Shown: positions 33,609 through 42,724 of the stretch, piece after piece
How the letters are laid out: every line of letters begins with the position of its first letter
Position numbering within the stretch: position 1 is the stretch's first letter
DNA from: Bradyrhizobium sp. RP6
Lineage (GTDB): Bacteria; Pseudomonadota; Alphaproteobacteria; Rhizobiales; Xanthobacteraceae
Direction: 5' to 3'
Assembly (NCBI RefSeq): GCF_003837805.1
Contig: NZ_RQIT01000002.1
Span: 124,001-188,000, forward strand
Length of the DNA: 64,000 nucleotides
Program-made: the position numbers and the translations under genes
Notes under the pieces: generated by a model
Databases searched by the model: none
Told to the model about the DNA's origin: nothing
The model's input: only the letters and a program-made list of their open reading frames with translations

Positions 33609-34886
33609 ATGTCCGTCACTGCCAGCTTCGACCTTCTGCTGCGAGGCGGTCGCGTGATCTGTCCGGCCTCCGGCGTCGATGGCATCAGGGATGTCGCGAT
33701 CCGCAACGGCAAGATTGCAGCGGTGGCGTCCGACATTCTGCCGACCAGCGCCAGGGAGGTCGTCGACGTCGGCGGCAAGCTGGTGCTGCCCGGGCTGATC
33801 GACACCCACGCCCATGTCTATCAATATGTCTCCGGCCGCTTCGGCATGAACCCCGACATGGTCGGCGTGCAGTCGGGGGTGACGACGCTTGTCGACCAGG
33901 GCGGTCCGTCCTGCATGACGCTGCCGGGCTTTCGCCATTTTATTGCAGAGCCCGCGGCCTCACGCGTCTATGCCTTCCTGTCCGCCTATCTCGTCGGCGG
34001 CCTCGAGGGGCATTTCTATCCGCAGCTCTACAGCCCCGACGGCGTCGACATCGACGCGACCGTCAAGGCGGCGACGGCCAATCTCGACATCGTGCGCGGC
34101 ATCAAGGCTCACGCCGAGATCGGCGGCTTCGCGCGCTGGGGCATTCGCGTCATCGAGATGGCGGCGGAGATCGGCAAGCGCGCCGATCTGCCGGTCTATG
34201 TGCATTTCGGCCAGCTCTGGGGTCTGCCCGAGAGCGGCGCCAATGGCGAGGATGCCGACACCATCCTCACCCGCGTCATTCCGCTCTTGCGCGAGGGCGA
34301 CATTCTCGCCCATCCCTTCACGCGCCATCCCGGCGGTTTCGTCGATCGCGAAGGTGAGGTGCACCCGGTGATTCAGGCCGCGCTCGACCGCGGCCTGAAG
34401 GTCGACGTCGGTCACGGCAGCCACTTCTCCTATCGGCTCGCTAAGAAGGCGATCGCCGCCGGCATCATTCCGACCACGCTCGGCGCCGACATCCATGGCT
34501 ACAACACCCACGTGCCCGCGCCGGCCGGGACTCCCGACCAGCATGAGGACGAGGAGAACCATCCCTTCGCGGGCCAGGCCAAGTTCAGCCTGGTCCAGGC
34601 GATGAGCTCGATGATGGCGCTCGGCCTGACACTGGAGCAGGTGGTGCCGATGGTCACCTCCAATCCCGCCAAAATGCTCGGCCGTAGCGCCGAGATCGGC
34701 GCGCTCAAGGCCGGCATGGACGCAGACGTCTCCGTGCTCTCGGAGCGGAGCGGCCGCTTTGTCCTCAAGGACAATGAGAAGAACGAGGTGATCGCCGAGC
34801 GCCTGCTGCAGCCGGCCTTCTGCCTGCGCGCCGGCACGCGCTTCGATGCGGTCGCGCCGATCCTGCCGCAAGCTGTCGCGGCATAA
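33609..34886 (+). CDS. COG3964-type amidohydrolase / deacetylase-family metallohydrolase
   Basis: 425 aa; ATG 33609 after GAGGAGAG. Amidohydrolase-superfamily barrel: LPGLIDTHAHVYQY (metal HxH), KAHAEIGGF, YVHFGQLWG, DVGHGSHFSY and PTTLGADIHGYN (metal Asp/His region). Relatives of this subgroup (for example N-acetyl-amino-acid or cyclic-imide-type hydrolases) vary in substrate, so a reaction cannot be named; a ring-opening amidase step is plausible given the NCS1 permease and the molybdenum hydroxylase. First gene of a long operon under the twin operators. Confidence 0.86.
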   Translation: MSVTASFDLLLRGGRVICPASGVDGIRDVAIRNGKIAAVASDILPTSAREVVDVGGKLVLPGLIDTHAHVYQYVSGRFGMNPDMVGVQSGVTTLVDQGGPSCMTLPGFRHFIAEPAASRVYAFLSAYLVGGLEGHFYPQLYSPDGVDIDATVKAATANLDIVRGIKAHAEIGGFARWGIRVIEMAAEIGKRADLPVYVHFGQLWGLPESGANGEDADTILTRVIPLLREGDILAHPFTRHPGGFVDREGEVHPVIQAALDRGLKVDVGHGSHFSYRLAKKAIAAGIIPTTLGADIHGYNTHVPAPAGTPDQHEDEENHPFAGQAKFSLVQAMSSMMALGLTLEQVVPMVTSNPAKMLGRSAEIGALKAGMDADVSVLSERSGRFVLKDNEKNEVIAERLLQPAFCLRAGTRFDAVAPILPQAVAA

Positions 34887-34909
34887 GGGCGGTGAAGGGG
34901 AACGCCGGC

Positions 34910-37285
34910 GTGCGCAACGAGCGAGAATTTCCTTCTGGCAAGTCCGGGAAGGGGGTGGGCGCACGGCTGCCTCGGAAGGAGGACGATCGCCTGATGCGCG
35001 GCCGCGGACAGTATGTCGGCGACATCAGGCTCGCGGGCCTTCAGGATGTCGCCTTCGTGCGCAGCCCGCTGGCGCATGCACGCATCCGCGGGATTCATGT
35101 GCCTGAACGCTATCGCGGCAGCGTGTTCACGGCGGCGGACCTAGCCGGCATCAAGCCGATCCGCGCGGTGTCGGGGCTTTCCGGCTTCAAGATTTCCGAG
35201 CAGCCGGTGCTCGCCACCGGCAAGGTGCGGCAGGTCGGCGAGCTCGTCGCAATGTGCCTTGCGCCGACACGCGCCGAAGCGGAGGACATTGCTGCCTCCG
35301 TGACGTTGGATCTGGAAGAGCTGCCCGCAGTCACCGACATGCTGAAGGCGCGCGAGCCCGGCTCGGCGCTGGTGCACGAGCATTGGGGCGACAATGTCTT
35401 CCTCGAAACCAATTACGAGGTCGACATCTCCGGCGCGCTCGATGCGCCGATCAAGGTGACGCGCGAGATCTCGACCGCGCGGCAATGCATGTCGCCGCTC
35501 GAAGGCCGCGGCGTCGTCGCGACGTTCGATCCGAGACTCGACCAGCTGACGCTGCATTCGGCGGCGCAGATGCCGCACATCACGCGCAGCGGTCTTGCCG
35601 AGTGCCTCGGCATGGAGGAGGGCCAGATCCGCGTCATCTCGCCCGATGTCGGCGGCGGTTTCGGCCACAAGGGCATTCTGCTGCCCGAAGAGGTCTGTCT
35701 GTCCTGGCTGACGATGCGCTGCCGACATCCGGTGCGCTGGCTCGAGGATCGCCGCGAGCATCTGGTCGCCAGCTCCAATTGCCGCGAGCATCATTACAAG
35801 ATCACCGTCTATGCCGATCGCGACGGCACGCTACGCGGCATCGATTGCGAGGCGACGGTGGATTCCGGCGCCTATTCGTCCTATCCGTTCTCCGCCTGCC
35901 TCGAAGCCGCGCAGGTCGCCAGCATCCTGCCGGGTCCCTACAAGATGCCGGCCTATCGCTGCCGCACCTTCTCGGTCGCCACCAACAAATGTCCGATCCT
36001 GCCCTATCGCGGCGTGGCGCGCACCGGCGTCTGCTTCGCGCTGGAATTGATGCTCGATCTCGTGGCGGCGGAGGCCGGGCTCGAGCCGGGCGAGGTCCGG
36101 CTGCGCAATCTGGTGCGGCCGGAGCAGATGCCGTTCGACAACATCACCAGGAAGCATTTCGACAGCGGCGACTATCCGGAAGCGATGCGCCGCGCGCTGG
36201 CACAGATCGATATCGATGCTATTCGCGGCCGCCAGCGCAAGGGAGAGGCCGACGGCCGCCGCATCGGCGTCGGCGTCTCCATCTATTGCGAGCAGGCCGC
36301 GCACGGCACGTCCGTCTATTCCGGCTGGGGCATTCCGATGGTGCCGGGCCACGAGCAGGCCTCTGCGCGGCTGACGCCGGACGGCGGCCTCGAACTCCGC
36401 GTCGGCGTGCATTCGCACGGGCAGGGCATGGAGACGACGCTCGCCCAGGTCGCGCACGAGATCCTCGGCGTGGATGTCGCGAAGATCCGCATCATCCTCG
36501 GCGACACCGCCATGACGCCCTATTCGACCGGCACCTGGGGCTCGCGCTCGATGGTGATGGCGGGCGGTGCGGTCGCGACCGCCTGCCGCGAGCTCGGCGA
36601 ACGCGCCCTGCGCATCGGCGCCAAACTGTTGCAGCACGATCCGGCTTCGGTGGTGTTGCAGAATGGTGAGGTGCGCGGTGTCAACGGCAGCGCCAGCCTG
36701 AAGGCGATCGCCCACACCTGGTACCGCCGCCCGCAGGATCTGCCCGCCGATGTCGATCCCGGCGGGCTGGAAGTGACACAGGGCTACAAGCCGGTGCGCG
36801 ACAGCGGCACCTTCAGCTACGCCGCTCATGCGGCGGTGGTCGCGGTCGATCCTGATCTCGGCGAGGTCGAGATCCTCGACTACGTGATCGTCGAGGACGG
36901 CGGCGTGCTGGTCAATCCGCTCGTCGTCGACGGCCAGATCTATGGCGGCCTGGCGCAAGGCATCGGCACCGCGCTCTACGAGGAAATGCCGTTCGACGCC
37001 TCCGGCCAGCCGCTGGCGACGACGCTCGCGGACTACCTGCTGCCCGGGCCAATCGAAGTTCCCGCCGCGCGCCTGGATCACATGGAGACGCCGTCGCCTT
37101 ACACGCAGTTCGGCGTCAAGGGCATCGGCGAGGGCGGGGCGATCGCGCCGCCGGCCGCGATCGCCAACGCCGTCAACGACGCGCTGCGCCCGCTCGACGT
37201 CGAGCTGATGCAGTCGCCGATCACGCCCCATCGGATCGTCGCGGCCATGCTGGCCGCCCGCGCGGCCGAAAGGAGTGCGGCATGA
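34910..37285 (+). CDS. Xanthine dehydrogenase-family molybdopterin-binding large subunit
   Basis: 791 aa (GTG 34910 with GGGGA 8 nt before; GTG 34892 also possible). Contains an aldehyde-oxidase a/b hammerhead domain (RLMRGRGQYVGDI) and the molybdopterin domains: VGGGFGHKG, PYRGVARTG where CO dehydrogenases have AYRCSFR, VHSHGQGMETT, TGTWGSRS, and the catalytic Glu in KGIGEGGAIAPP near the end. The motifs indicate a hydroxylase rather than a CO dehydrogenase. Forms a complex with the FAD and Fe-S subunits encoded next. Substrate likely an N-heterocycle. Confidence 0.92.
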   Translation: MRNEREFPSGKSGKGVGARLPRKEDDRLMRGRGQYVGDIRLAGLQDVAFVRSPLAHARIRGIHVPERYRGSVFTAADLAGIKPIRAVSGLSGFKISEQPVLATGKVRQVGELVAMCLAPTRAEAEDIAASVTLDLEELPAVTDMLKAREPGSALVHEHWGDNVFLETNYEVDISGALDAPIKVTREISTARQCMSPLEGRGVVATFDPRLDQLTLHSAAQMPHITRSGLAECLGMEEGQIRVISPDVGGGFGHKGILLPEEVCLSWLTMRCRHPVRWLEDRREHLVASSNCREHHYKITVYADRDGTLRGIDCEATVDSGAYSSYPFSACLEAAQVASILPGPYKMPAYRCRTFSVATNKCPILPYRGVARTGVCFALELMLDLVAAEAGLEPGEVRLRNLVRPEQMPFDNITRKHFDSGDYPEAMRRALAQIDIDAIRGRQRKGEADGRRIGVGVSIYCEQAAHGTSVYSGWGIPMVPGHEQASARLTPDGGLELRVGVHSHGQGMETTLAQVAHEILGVDVAKIRIILGDTAMTPYSTGTWGSRSMVMAGGAVATACRELGERALRIGAKLLQHDPASVVLQNGEVRGVNGSASLKAIAHTWYRRPQDLPADVDPGGLEVTQGYKPVRDSGTFSYAAHAAVVAVDPDLGEVEILDYVIVEDGGVLVNPLVVDGQIYGGLAQGIGTALYEEMPFDASGQPLATTLADYLLPGPIEVPAARLDHMETPSPYTQFGVKGIGEGGAIAPPAAIANAVNDALRPLDVELMQSPITPHRIVAAMLAARAAERSAA

Positions 37286-38118
37286 AGCCCGCTCCCTTCG
37301 CCTATGAACGCCCACGAGATTTCACGGCAGCACTCTCGATGCTGGCAGCCCGCAGCGGCTCGGCAAAAATCATTGCCGGCGGCCAGTCGCTCGGGCCGAT
37401 GCTCAATCTGCGGCTGGTGCAGCCGGAGCTGATCGTGGATATTTCCGGCCTTGCCGAGCTCAAGCGTGCCGAGATTTCCGGTGGCGAACTCGTGCTCGGT
37501 GCCCTGGTCACCCATGCCGATATCGAGGACGGGCGCACGGCCGACGTGACCCGCGGCGCCATGCGCGGCGTGGCGGCCAATATCGCCTATCGCGCCGTGC
37601 GCAACCGCGGCACGATCGGTGGCTCGCTCAGCCATGCCGATCCCGCGGCGGACTGGATTTCGGCACTTGCCGCCCTGGGTGCGCGGGTGACGTTGCGCGG
37701 CCTGGCCGGTGCGCGCACGATGCCTGTCGAGGCGTTCGTGCTGGGTGCCCTGGAATCTGCGCTGCACACGGGCGAGATCGTGGAGGCGGTGCACGTGCCG
37801 GCGCGATCGGCCACGGCGCATTGGGGTTATGCGAAGAGCTGCCGCAAGACCGGCGAGTTCGCCCATGCCATCGGTGCGGTCCTGATCGATCCCGCCGCGG
37901 CTTCGGCGCGCATCGTGATCGGCGCGATCGACACGACTCCCCTGGTCATCACCGACGCCGTGGAGCTGTTCGGCGGCCGGATTGCAGCCGATTACAAGCA
38001 GCGCTTCGACGTCCGCGTTGCGGACGCTCTTCTGGCCAAGGCCGGCATCGATGATGCCGCGCAGCGCCATATCCATGTGAGCGTGCTGAGGCGCGCCGTC
38101 CAGGAGGCCGCGGCATGA
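37282..38118 (+). CDS. FAD-binding middle subunit of the xanthine dehydrogenase-family enzyme
   Basis: 278 aa CoxM/XdhB-like. FAD motifs are AGGQSLGPMLNLRL near residues 33-46 and NRGTIGGSLSHADPAADW around 111-128; PARSATAHWGYAKSCRKTGEFAHA is the C-terminal domain start. ATG overlaps the large-subunit stop by 4 bp, and its own end overlaps the next gene by 4 bp. Passes electrons from the Fe-S clusters to an acceptor. Confidence 0.93.
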   Translation: MKPAPFAYERPRDFTAALSMLAARSGSAKIIAGGQSLGPMLNLRLVQPELIVDISGLAELKRAEISGGELVLGALVTHADIEDGRTADVTRGAMRGVAANIAYRAVRNRGTIGGSLSHADPAADWISALAALGARVTLRGLAGARTMPVEAFVLGALESALHTGEIVEAVHVPARSATAHWGYAKSCRKTGEFAHAIGAVLIDPAAASARIVIGAIDTTPLVITDAVELFGGRIAADYKQRFDVRVADALLAKAGIDDAAQRHIHVSVLRRAVQEAAA

Positions 38119-39302
38119 GCACGATCGCGCTCCACGTCAATCGCCGCGCGGTGGAGGTGCCCGCCGAGCCGCGCACCAGCCTTGCCGATTTCGTTCGCGA
38201 CAAGCTCGATCTTACCGGCACACATCTCGGCTGTGAGCACGGCGTCTGCGGCGCCTGCACCGTGCTGCTCGACGGTGTGCCGGCGCGCTCCTGCATCACC
38301 TATGCGGCGGCCTGCGAGGGCGCCGACGTCACCACGATCGAGGGGCTCGACGAGGACGAGGTCACTTCCGAGCTGCGCGCCGCCTTCACCCGCGAGCATG
38401 CGCTGCAATGCGGCTATTGCACGCCCGGCATGCTGGTCTCCGCGCGCGACCTGGTGCTGCGTCTTCCCGACGCCGACGAGCGCAGCATTCGCGTCGGCAT
38501 GAGCGGCAATCTCTGCCGCTGCACCGGCTATGTCGGAATCGTGCGCGCGGTGCAGTCCGTGATCGAGGCAAGGCGCGCGCGCAGCATCGCGCCGCTGGCA
38601 GGTGCCGGCCGGACCGGTCTCGGCCCCGTCGGGTCGGGACGCGCCGCGCCCGGTCGCAGCGAGTCGCGACCTGCGCAACAAGCGCTGGCTGCGGCTTCAG
38701 AGAACATCGCGGCCTGCAGCATCCCCGACTTCACCCCGGCGACCGTGCTCGACCAGCGCTTCACGCTGCCGTATCCGCCGGCGAAGGTATTTGCGATCTT
38801 CGACGATATCGCGGTCATCGCCGCTTGCCTCCCGGGCGTATCGCTGGGCTCGCCGCCGACGCCGGAGCGCGTGGAGGGGGCGATCCGCGTCAAGCTCGGC
38901 CCGGTCGCTGCGGCCTTCGAGGGCGCCGCGCGCGTCGAGCGCGATCCAGCGACGCTCTCCGGACGCATCGTCGGCATCGGCACCGACCCGCGCAGCCGCT
39001 CGGCGACGCAAGGCGAGATCCGTTACCGCCTGCTTCCGCTGGACGGCGGCGCAGCGACGGCCGTCGAATTGTCGATCGGCTACACGCTCACGGGAATGCT
39101 GGCCCAGGTCGGCCGTCCCGGCCTGGTCCGCGATCTCGCCAAGCGCCTCGTTGCGGAGTTCGCCGCCAATCTCGATCGCCGGATGTCCGGCGTGCCGTCA
39201 GGGCCGGGGACGTCGGCGGAGCTGAGCTTCTGGTCGATTGCGTCGGACGTTTTGCGCGCACGGATCGCTCGCATCTTTGGCCGCCGGAGCGAGGCGGGTT
39301 GA
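38115..39302 (+). CDS. CoxS-CoxG fusion: 2Fe-2S subunit joined to an SRPBCC (CoxG) domain
   Basis: 395 aa. Residues 1-160 are the small subunit with two [2Fe-2S] sites: GCEHGVCGACTVLLDG...C for the plant-type cluster and QCGYCTPG...GNLCRCTGYVGIV for the second. After an Ala/Gly/Ser linker (about 165-205), residues 210-350 match CoxG: LPYPPAKVFAIFDDIAVIAACLPG, KLGPVAAAFEGAARVERD, and a final hydrophobic helix. CoxG in CO dehydrogenase systems recruits the enzyme to the membrane or helps maturation, usually as a separate protein. The fusion would tether the enzyme through its Fe-S subunit. Confidence 0.9.
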   Translation: MSTIALHVNRRAVEVPAEPRTSLADFVRDKLDLTGTHLGCEHGVCGACTVLLDGVPARSCITYAAACEGADVTTIEGLDEDEVTSELRAAFTREHALQCGYCTPGMLVSARDLVLRLPDADERSIRVGMSGNLCRCTGYVGIVRAVQSVIEARRARSIAPLAGAGRTGLGPVGSGRAAPGRSESRPAQQALAAASENIAACSIPDFTPATVLDQRFTLPYPPAKVFAIFDDIAVIAACLPGVSLGSPPTPERVEGAIRVKLGPVAAAFEGAARVERDPATLSGRIVGIGTDPRSRSATQGEIRYRLLPLDGGAATAVELSIGYTLTGMLAQVGRPGLVRDLAKRLVAEFAANLDRRMSGVPSGPGTSAELSFWSIASDVLRARIARIFGRRSEAG

Positions 39303-39373
39303 CGGTGTGCTCGCACACCGGAAGTGACGAAGCCTGGATTGCGTAGACATCAACAGCGTTGTGGAGAGACAAC

Positions 39374-40528
39374 ATGACAAGAGCACTCGGACTGGTTCCT
39401 ACCATCGCACTGGCGACGGCCTTGTTTGGCGGCGCCGCGGGGGCGCAGACCATCAAGATCGGCGTCAACGAGCCGCTCACCGGCGCGTTCGCGGCCTCCG
39501 GCACTTACGTCGTCAACGGTGCCAAGATCGCCGCCGACGAGATCAACGCCAAGGGTGGCATCCTCGGCAAGAAGATCGAGCTGGTGATCGAGGACAACAA
39601 GAGCAACCCGACGGAAGCTGCCGCCGTCGCCGAAAAGCTCATCACCAGCGACAAGGTGCCGGTGCTGATGGGCGCCTGGGGCTCGAGCCTGACACTCGCG
39701 GTGATGCCGAAGCTGATGGAGTATGAAACGCCGATGGTGGTCGAGACCTCGTCCTCGGGCAAGATCACGACGACGGGCAATCCCTTCATCTTCCGCATCT
39801 CGCCGCCCTCGGCGGTGGAAGCTGCGGCGTTCAAGGGCATCGTCGACAAGCTCGCACTGAAGAAGGTCGATTTCCTCGTCATCAACAACGATTGGGGCCG
39901 CGGCACCGCCGAGGACTTCAGCAAGATGATGAAGGACAAGGGCATCACCATCGGTCTGGTCGAGACCATGGACCAGGGTGCTCAGGACATGAGCGCCCAG
40001 CTCTCCAAGATCAAGAGCTCCGATTCCGAGACGGTCATCGTCACGACAGCGGTCGATCAGTTGACGCTGATCTTCAAGCAGGCGGCTGCGCTCGGCCTGA
40101 AGAAGCGCATCATCACCACCGGTGGCTCGCAAAATCCGGACCAGATCATCGCCCAGGCGGGAGCTGCCGCCAACGGCACCATGCATCTGACGACCTTCCT
40201 GCCCTGGTTCCCGGACAAGACGCCGAATCCGGAAGCGACCAATTACTTCATCACGGAGTGGAAGAAGCGCGGCTTCGACTTCGCCGGCTGCACCGAGAGC
40301 TTCCGTGGCTATGACGGCATCCGCGCCGCGGCCGCCGCGATCGAGAAGGCCGGCAAGGCCGAGCCTGCCGCGATCAAGGCCGCGCTCTGGGACGTCAAGG
40401 TGAAGGGCCTCAACGGCGACATCGTGTTCCGCAAGTCCGGCCCCGAGGGCAAGGAGAGCGGACAGAGCCAGCCCAACGTCTATCTGATCGAGATCGCCGA
40501 CGGCAAGATCGAGATGAAGACGCTCTAG
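39374..40528 (+). CDS. Branched-chain-type ABC transporter substrate-binding protein
   Basis: 384 aa, periplasmic. Signal peptide MTRALGLVPTIALATALFGG, cut after AGA. Mature part QTIKIGVNEPLTGAFAASG...GAKIAADEINAKGGILGKKIELVIEDNKSNP is the standard Leu/Ile/Val-binding fold (HAAT family). ATG 39374 has GGAGAGA upstream. The family binds amino acids, urea, aromatic acids and others, so in this locus the ligand may be the catabolic substrate or a product. Confidence 0.92.
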   Translation: MTRALGLVPTIALATALFGGAAGAQTIKIGVNEPLTGAFAASGTYVVNGAKIAADEINAKGGILGKKIELVIEDNKSNPTEAAAVAEKLITSDKVPVLMGAWGSSLTLAVMPKLMEYETPMVVETSSSGKITTTGNPFIFRISPPSAVEAAAFKGIVDKLALKKVDFLVINNDWGRGTAEDFSKMMKDKGITIGLVETMDQGAQDMSAQLSKIKSSDSETVIVTTAVDQLTLIFKQAAALGLKKRIITTGGSQNPDQIIAQAGAAANGTMHLTTFLPWFPDKTPNPEATNYFITEWKKRGFDFAGCTESFRGYDGIRAAAAAIEKAGKAEPAAIKAALWDVKVKGLNGDIVFRKSGPEGKESGQSQPNVYLIEIADGKIEMKTL

Positions 40529-40573
40529 AGATGATGAAGCTCGGCCGGGTGGCGAGCCGCGAGGCAGCTGCGC

Positions 40574-40691
40574 TCCCTCTCCCGCTTGCGGGAGAGGGTT
40601 GAGGAGAGGGTGTCTCCGCGGTGGGATTCCCCAAGAAGATAGAACCCTCACCCGGCGCTCCGCGCCGACCTCTCCCGCAAGCGGGAGAGGT
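40574..40691. repeat. Rhizobial-type palindromic intergenic repeat
   Basis: Two hairpins flank a 70-bp spacer. The first is CCCTCTCCCGC-TT-GCGGGAGAGGG (40575-40598); the second, CCTCTCCCGC-AA-GCGGGAGAGG (40669-40690), is its complement, so the whole forms a large inverted structure. The spacer contains GGCGC-TCC-GCGCC. This unit type is scattered widely in Bradyrhizobium and Rhodopseudomonas genomes (from memory). It lies between the binding-protein and permease genes and may reduce readthrough. Confidence 0.85.
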
Positions 40692-40808
40692 TGCACCGAG
40701 CCTGTGGCAATCGACTCAACCTAGAGCCACTCCGCTTTAGCATCAGTCAATCCCGGGCGAGGGCGGCACGTAGCGGCCCTCGCCGTCATCCAACATTCAG
40801 GACCGGCC

Positions 40809-41681
40809 TTGAGCGAATTTCTCCAGCATCTGATCAACATGCTCGTGCTCGGCGGCACCTATGCGCTGCTGGGCATCGGGCTCACGTTGATCTTCGGCAT
40901 CATGAATGTGGTGAACTTCACGCATGGTGTGCTCTACACGTTCGGGGCCTACATCATGTTCATCGTGGTGCAGCAGCTCGGGCTGAACTTCTTTCTCGCG
41001 CTGCCCGTGGCCGTGCTGGCCGGATGGCTGCTCGGGGCGGTCATCGAGCTGACATTGCTGCGACCGCTGCGCGGCTCGGACATCGACACCACGATGCTGG
41101 TCATGATCGGCGCCTGGATTGCGATGCAGTCGGGGACGCTGTGGATCTGGGGCGGCGTCGCCAAATCGGTGGCAACGCCGTTTCCGGAGGCGCCGCTCGT
41201 GCTCGGTCCGGTGTCGGTGTCCTGGCTGCGGCTGTTCGTTCTCGCTGCCGCGGCACTGTTGATCCTGGTGACGTATCTGCTCATCAACAAGACCAGCCTC
41301 GGCCGCGCGATGCGGGCGACGTTCCAGGACCACGACACGGCTTCGCTGATGGGCGTCAATGTCGACATGATCTACACCTCGACCTTCGCGATCGGCTCCA
41401 GCCTGGCCGCCGCCGCGGGCGCGCTGCTCGGGCCGGTCTACGTGATCTTCCCGCAGATGGGCGATCTCGCCGCGGTGAAGGCCTTCGCGATCGTCATCCT
41501 CGGGGGCCTCGGCAACATCACGGGCGCCGTGATCGGCGGTTTCATCCTGGCGCTCGCCGAAGAACTCGGTGCCGGTTACGTCTCGTCGGGCTACCGCGAT
41601 GCCATGGGCTTTCTGATCATCATCGCGGTGCTGATCTTCCGGCCGACCGGCCTGTTTGCGCGCGCGGAGCGCGTCGGATGA
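40809..41681 (+). CDS. Branched-chain-type ABC transporter permease (LivH-like)
   Basis: 290 aa, about 8 membrane helices. LGGTYALLGIGLTLIFGIMNVVNFTHG at the N-terminus and ILGGLGNITGAVIGGFILALAEE near the end are LivH signatures. Start TTG 40809 with AGGA 8 nt upstream; no better ATG gives the full first helix. Overlaps the LivM-like gene by 4 bp. Confidence 0.92.
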   Translation: MSEFLQHLINMLVLGGTYALLGIGLTLIFGIMNVVNFTHGVLYTFGAYIMFIVVQQLGLNFFLALPVAVLAGWLLGAVIELTLLRPLRGSDIDTTMLVMIGAWIAMQSGTLWIWGGVAKSVATPFPEAPLVLGPVSVSWLRLFVLAAAALLILVTYLLINKTSLGRAMRATFQDHDTASLMGVNVDMIYTSTFAIGSSLAAAAGALLGPVYVIFPQMGDLAAVKAFAIVILGGLGNITGAVIGGFILALAEELGAGYVSSGYRDAMGFLIIIAVLIFRPTGLFARAERVG

Positions 41682-42724
41682 AGGCAATCATCACCATTCT
41701 CGCCGTCGCGGCGCTCGCCTCGGTCCCGCTCTGGCTGCGCGATCCCTATCTCCTGAATGCGCTGATCACGACCGGGATCTTCGTCATCGGGGCGATGAGC
41801 CTCAACCTGCTGCTCGGCTTCACCGGCCAGCTCAGCCTCGGACACATCGCCTTCTTCGGCATCGGCGCCTATGTCAGTGCGCTGACCTCCCTCGGCTTCG
41901 ATATCGGCCTGCCCGGGGGCGTGCGTCTGGTTCACGAACCCTGGCCGCCGATTGCAGGCTTCGTGCTGGCGATCATCGTTGCTGGATTGTGCGGCTATTT
42001 CGTCGGGCTGCTCTCGTTCCGCGTCCGCGGCGCCTATTTCGTCATCGTGACGATCTCCTTTGCCGAGGTGGTCCGGCTGGTCGCGCTGAACTGGGTCGAG
42101 TTGACGCAGGGACCGCTGGCGCTGACCAACATTCCCTCTATCGCGCTGCCTTTGCCAGGCTTTGGCGAGCTGACGCTGCGCACCAAGATGCAGAACTACT
42201 ATCTCGTGCTGGTGGTCGCGCTCATCGCCTATCTCCTCATTGCGCGCCTCGTCCATTCGCATTTCGGCCGCGCGATGCGCGGGCTGATGGAGAACGAGAC
42301 GCTGGCGGTCTCCGTCGGCATCGACGTGACCAGGACGCTGACGATCGCGGCGGTGATCTCGGCGGCGATCGCGGGTGCGGCCGGCAGCCTCTATGCGCAC
42401 TACATCCGGATCATCGATCCCGAAGTGTTCGCCTTCATCAACACCGTCACCATGGTGATCATGGTGATCAGCGGCGGCAAGGGCTCGCTGGCCGGGCCCG
42501 TCGTCGGCGGCCTGATCTTCGGGCTGCTCCCGGTCGCGCTGCGGCCGGTCATGGCGCCGGAAGCGCAGTGGATCGCCTATGGTGGCGTGCTGATCGCCAT
42601 CCTGTTCGTGCTCCCGCGCGGCATCGTGCCGTCGCTCGCGCAGCGATTTGGCCGACGACGCAACGGGCGAACGGCGCTGGCGCCGGTCGCTCTGGCCGAG
42701 ACCGCTGCCAAGGAGCCGGCGTGA
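41678..42724 (+). CDS. Branched-chain-type ABC transporter permease (LivM-like)
   Basis: 348 aa with about 9 helices. LLLGFTGQLSLGHIAFFGIGAYVSA and the cytoplasmic loop ARLVHSHFGRAMRGLMENETLAVSVGID, followed by ISGGKGSLAGPVVGG, are classical LivM motifs. 4-bp overlap with the LivH-like gene and 1-bp TGATG overlap with the ATPase gene. Basic tail of about 30 residues. Confidence 0.93.
   Translation: MKAIITILAVAALASVPLWLRDPYLLNALITTGIFVIGAMSLNLLLGFTGQLSLGHIAFFGIGAYVSALTSLGFDIGLPGGVRLVHEPWPPIAGFVLAIIVAGLCGYFVGLLSFRVRGAYFVIVTISFAEVVRLVALNWVELTQGPLALTNIPSIALPLPGFGELTLRTKMQNYYLVLVVALIAYLLIARLVHSHFGRAMRGLMENETLAVSVGIDVTRTLTIAAVISAAIAGAAGSLYAHYIRIIDPEVFAFINTVTMVIMVISGGKGSLAGPVVGGLIFGLLPVALRPVMAPEAQWIAYGGVLIAILFVLPRGIVPSLAQRFGRRRNGRTALAPVALAETAAKEPA

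Noticed and set aside
34910..39302. Aerobic CO dehydrogenase (coxMSL)
   Set aside because: The large subunit lacks the AYRCSFR active-site motif and the gene order is L-M-S.
40691..41677. Plus-strand frame running from the repeat through the LivH-like gene
   Set aside because: Out of frame with LivH and Arg/Gly-rich; only its 3' part from 41678 is the real LivM-like gene.
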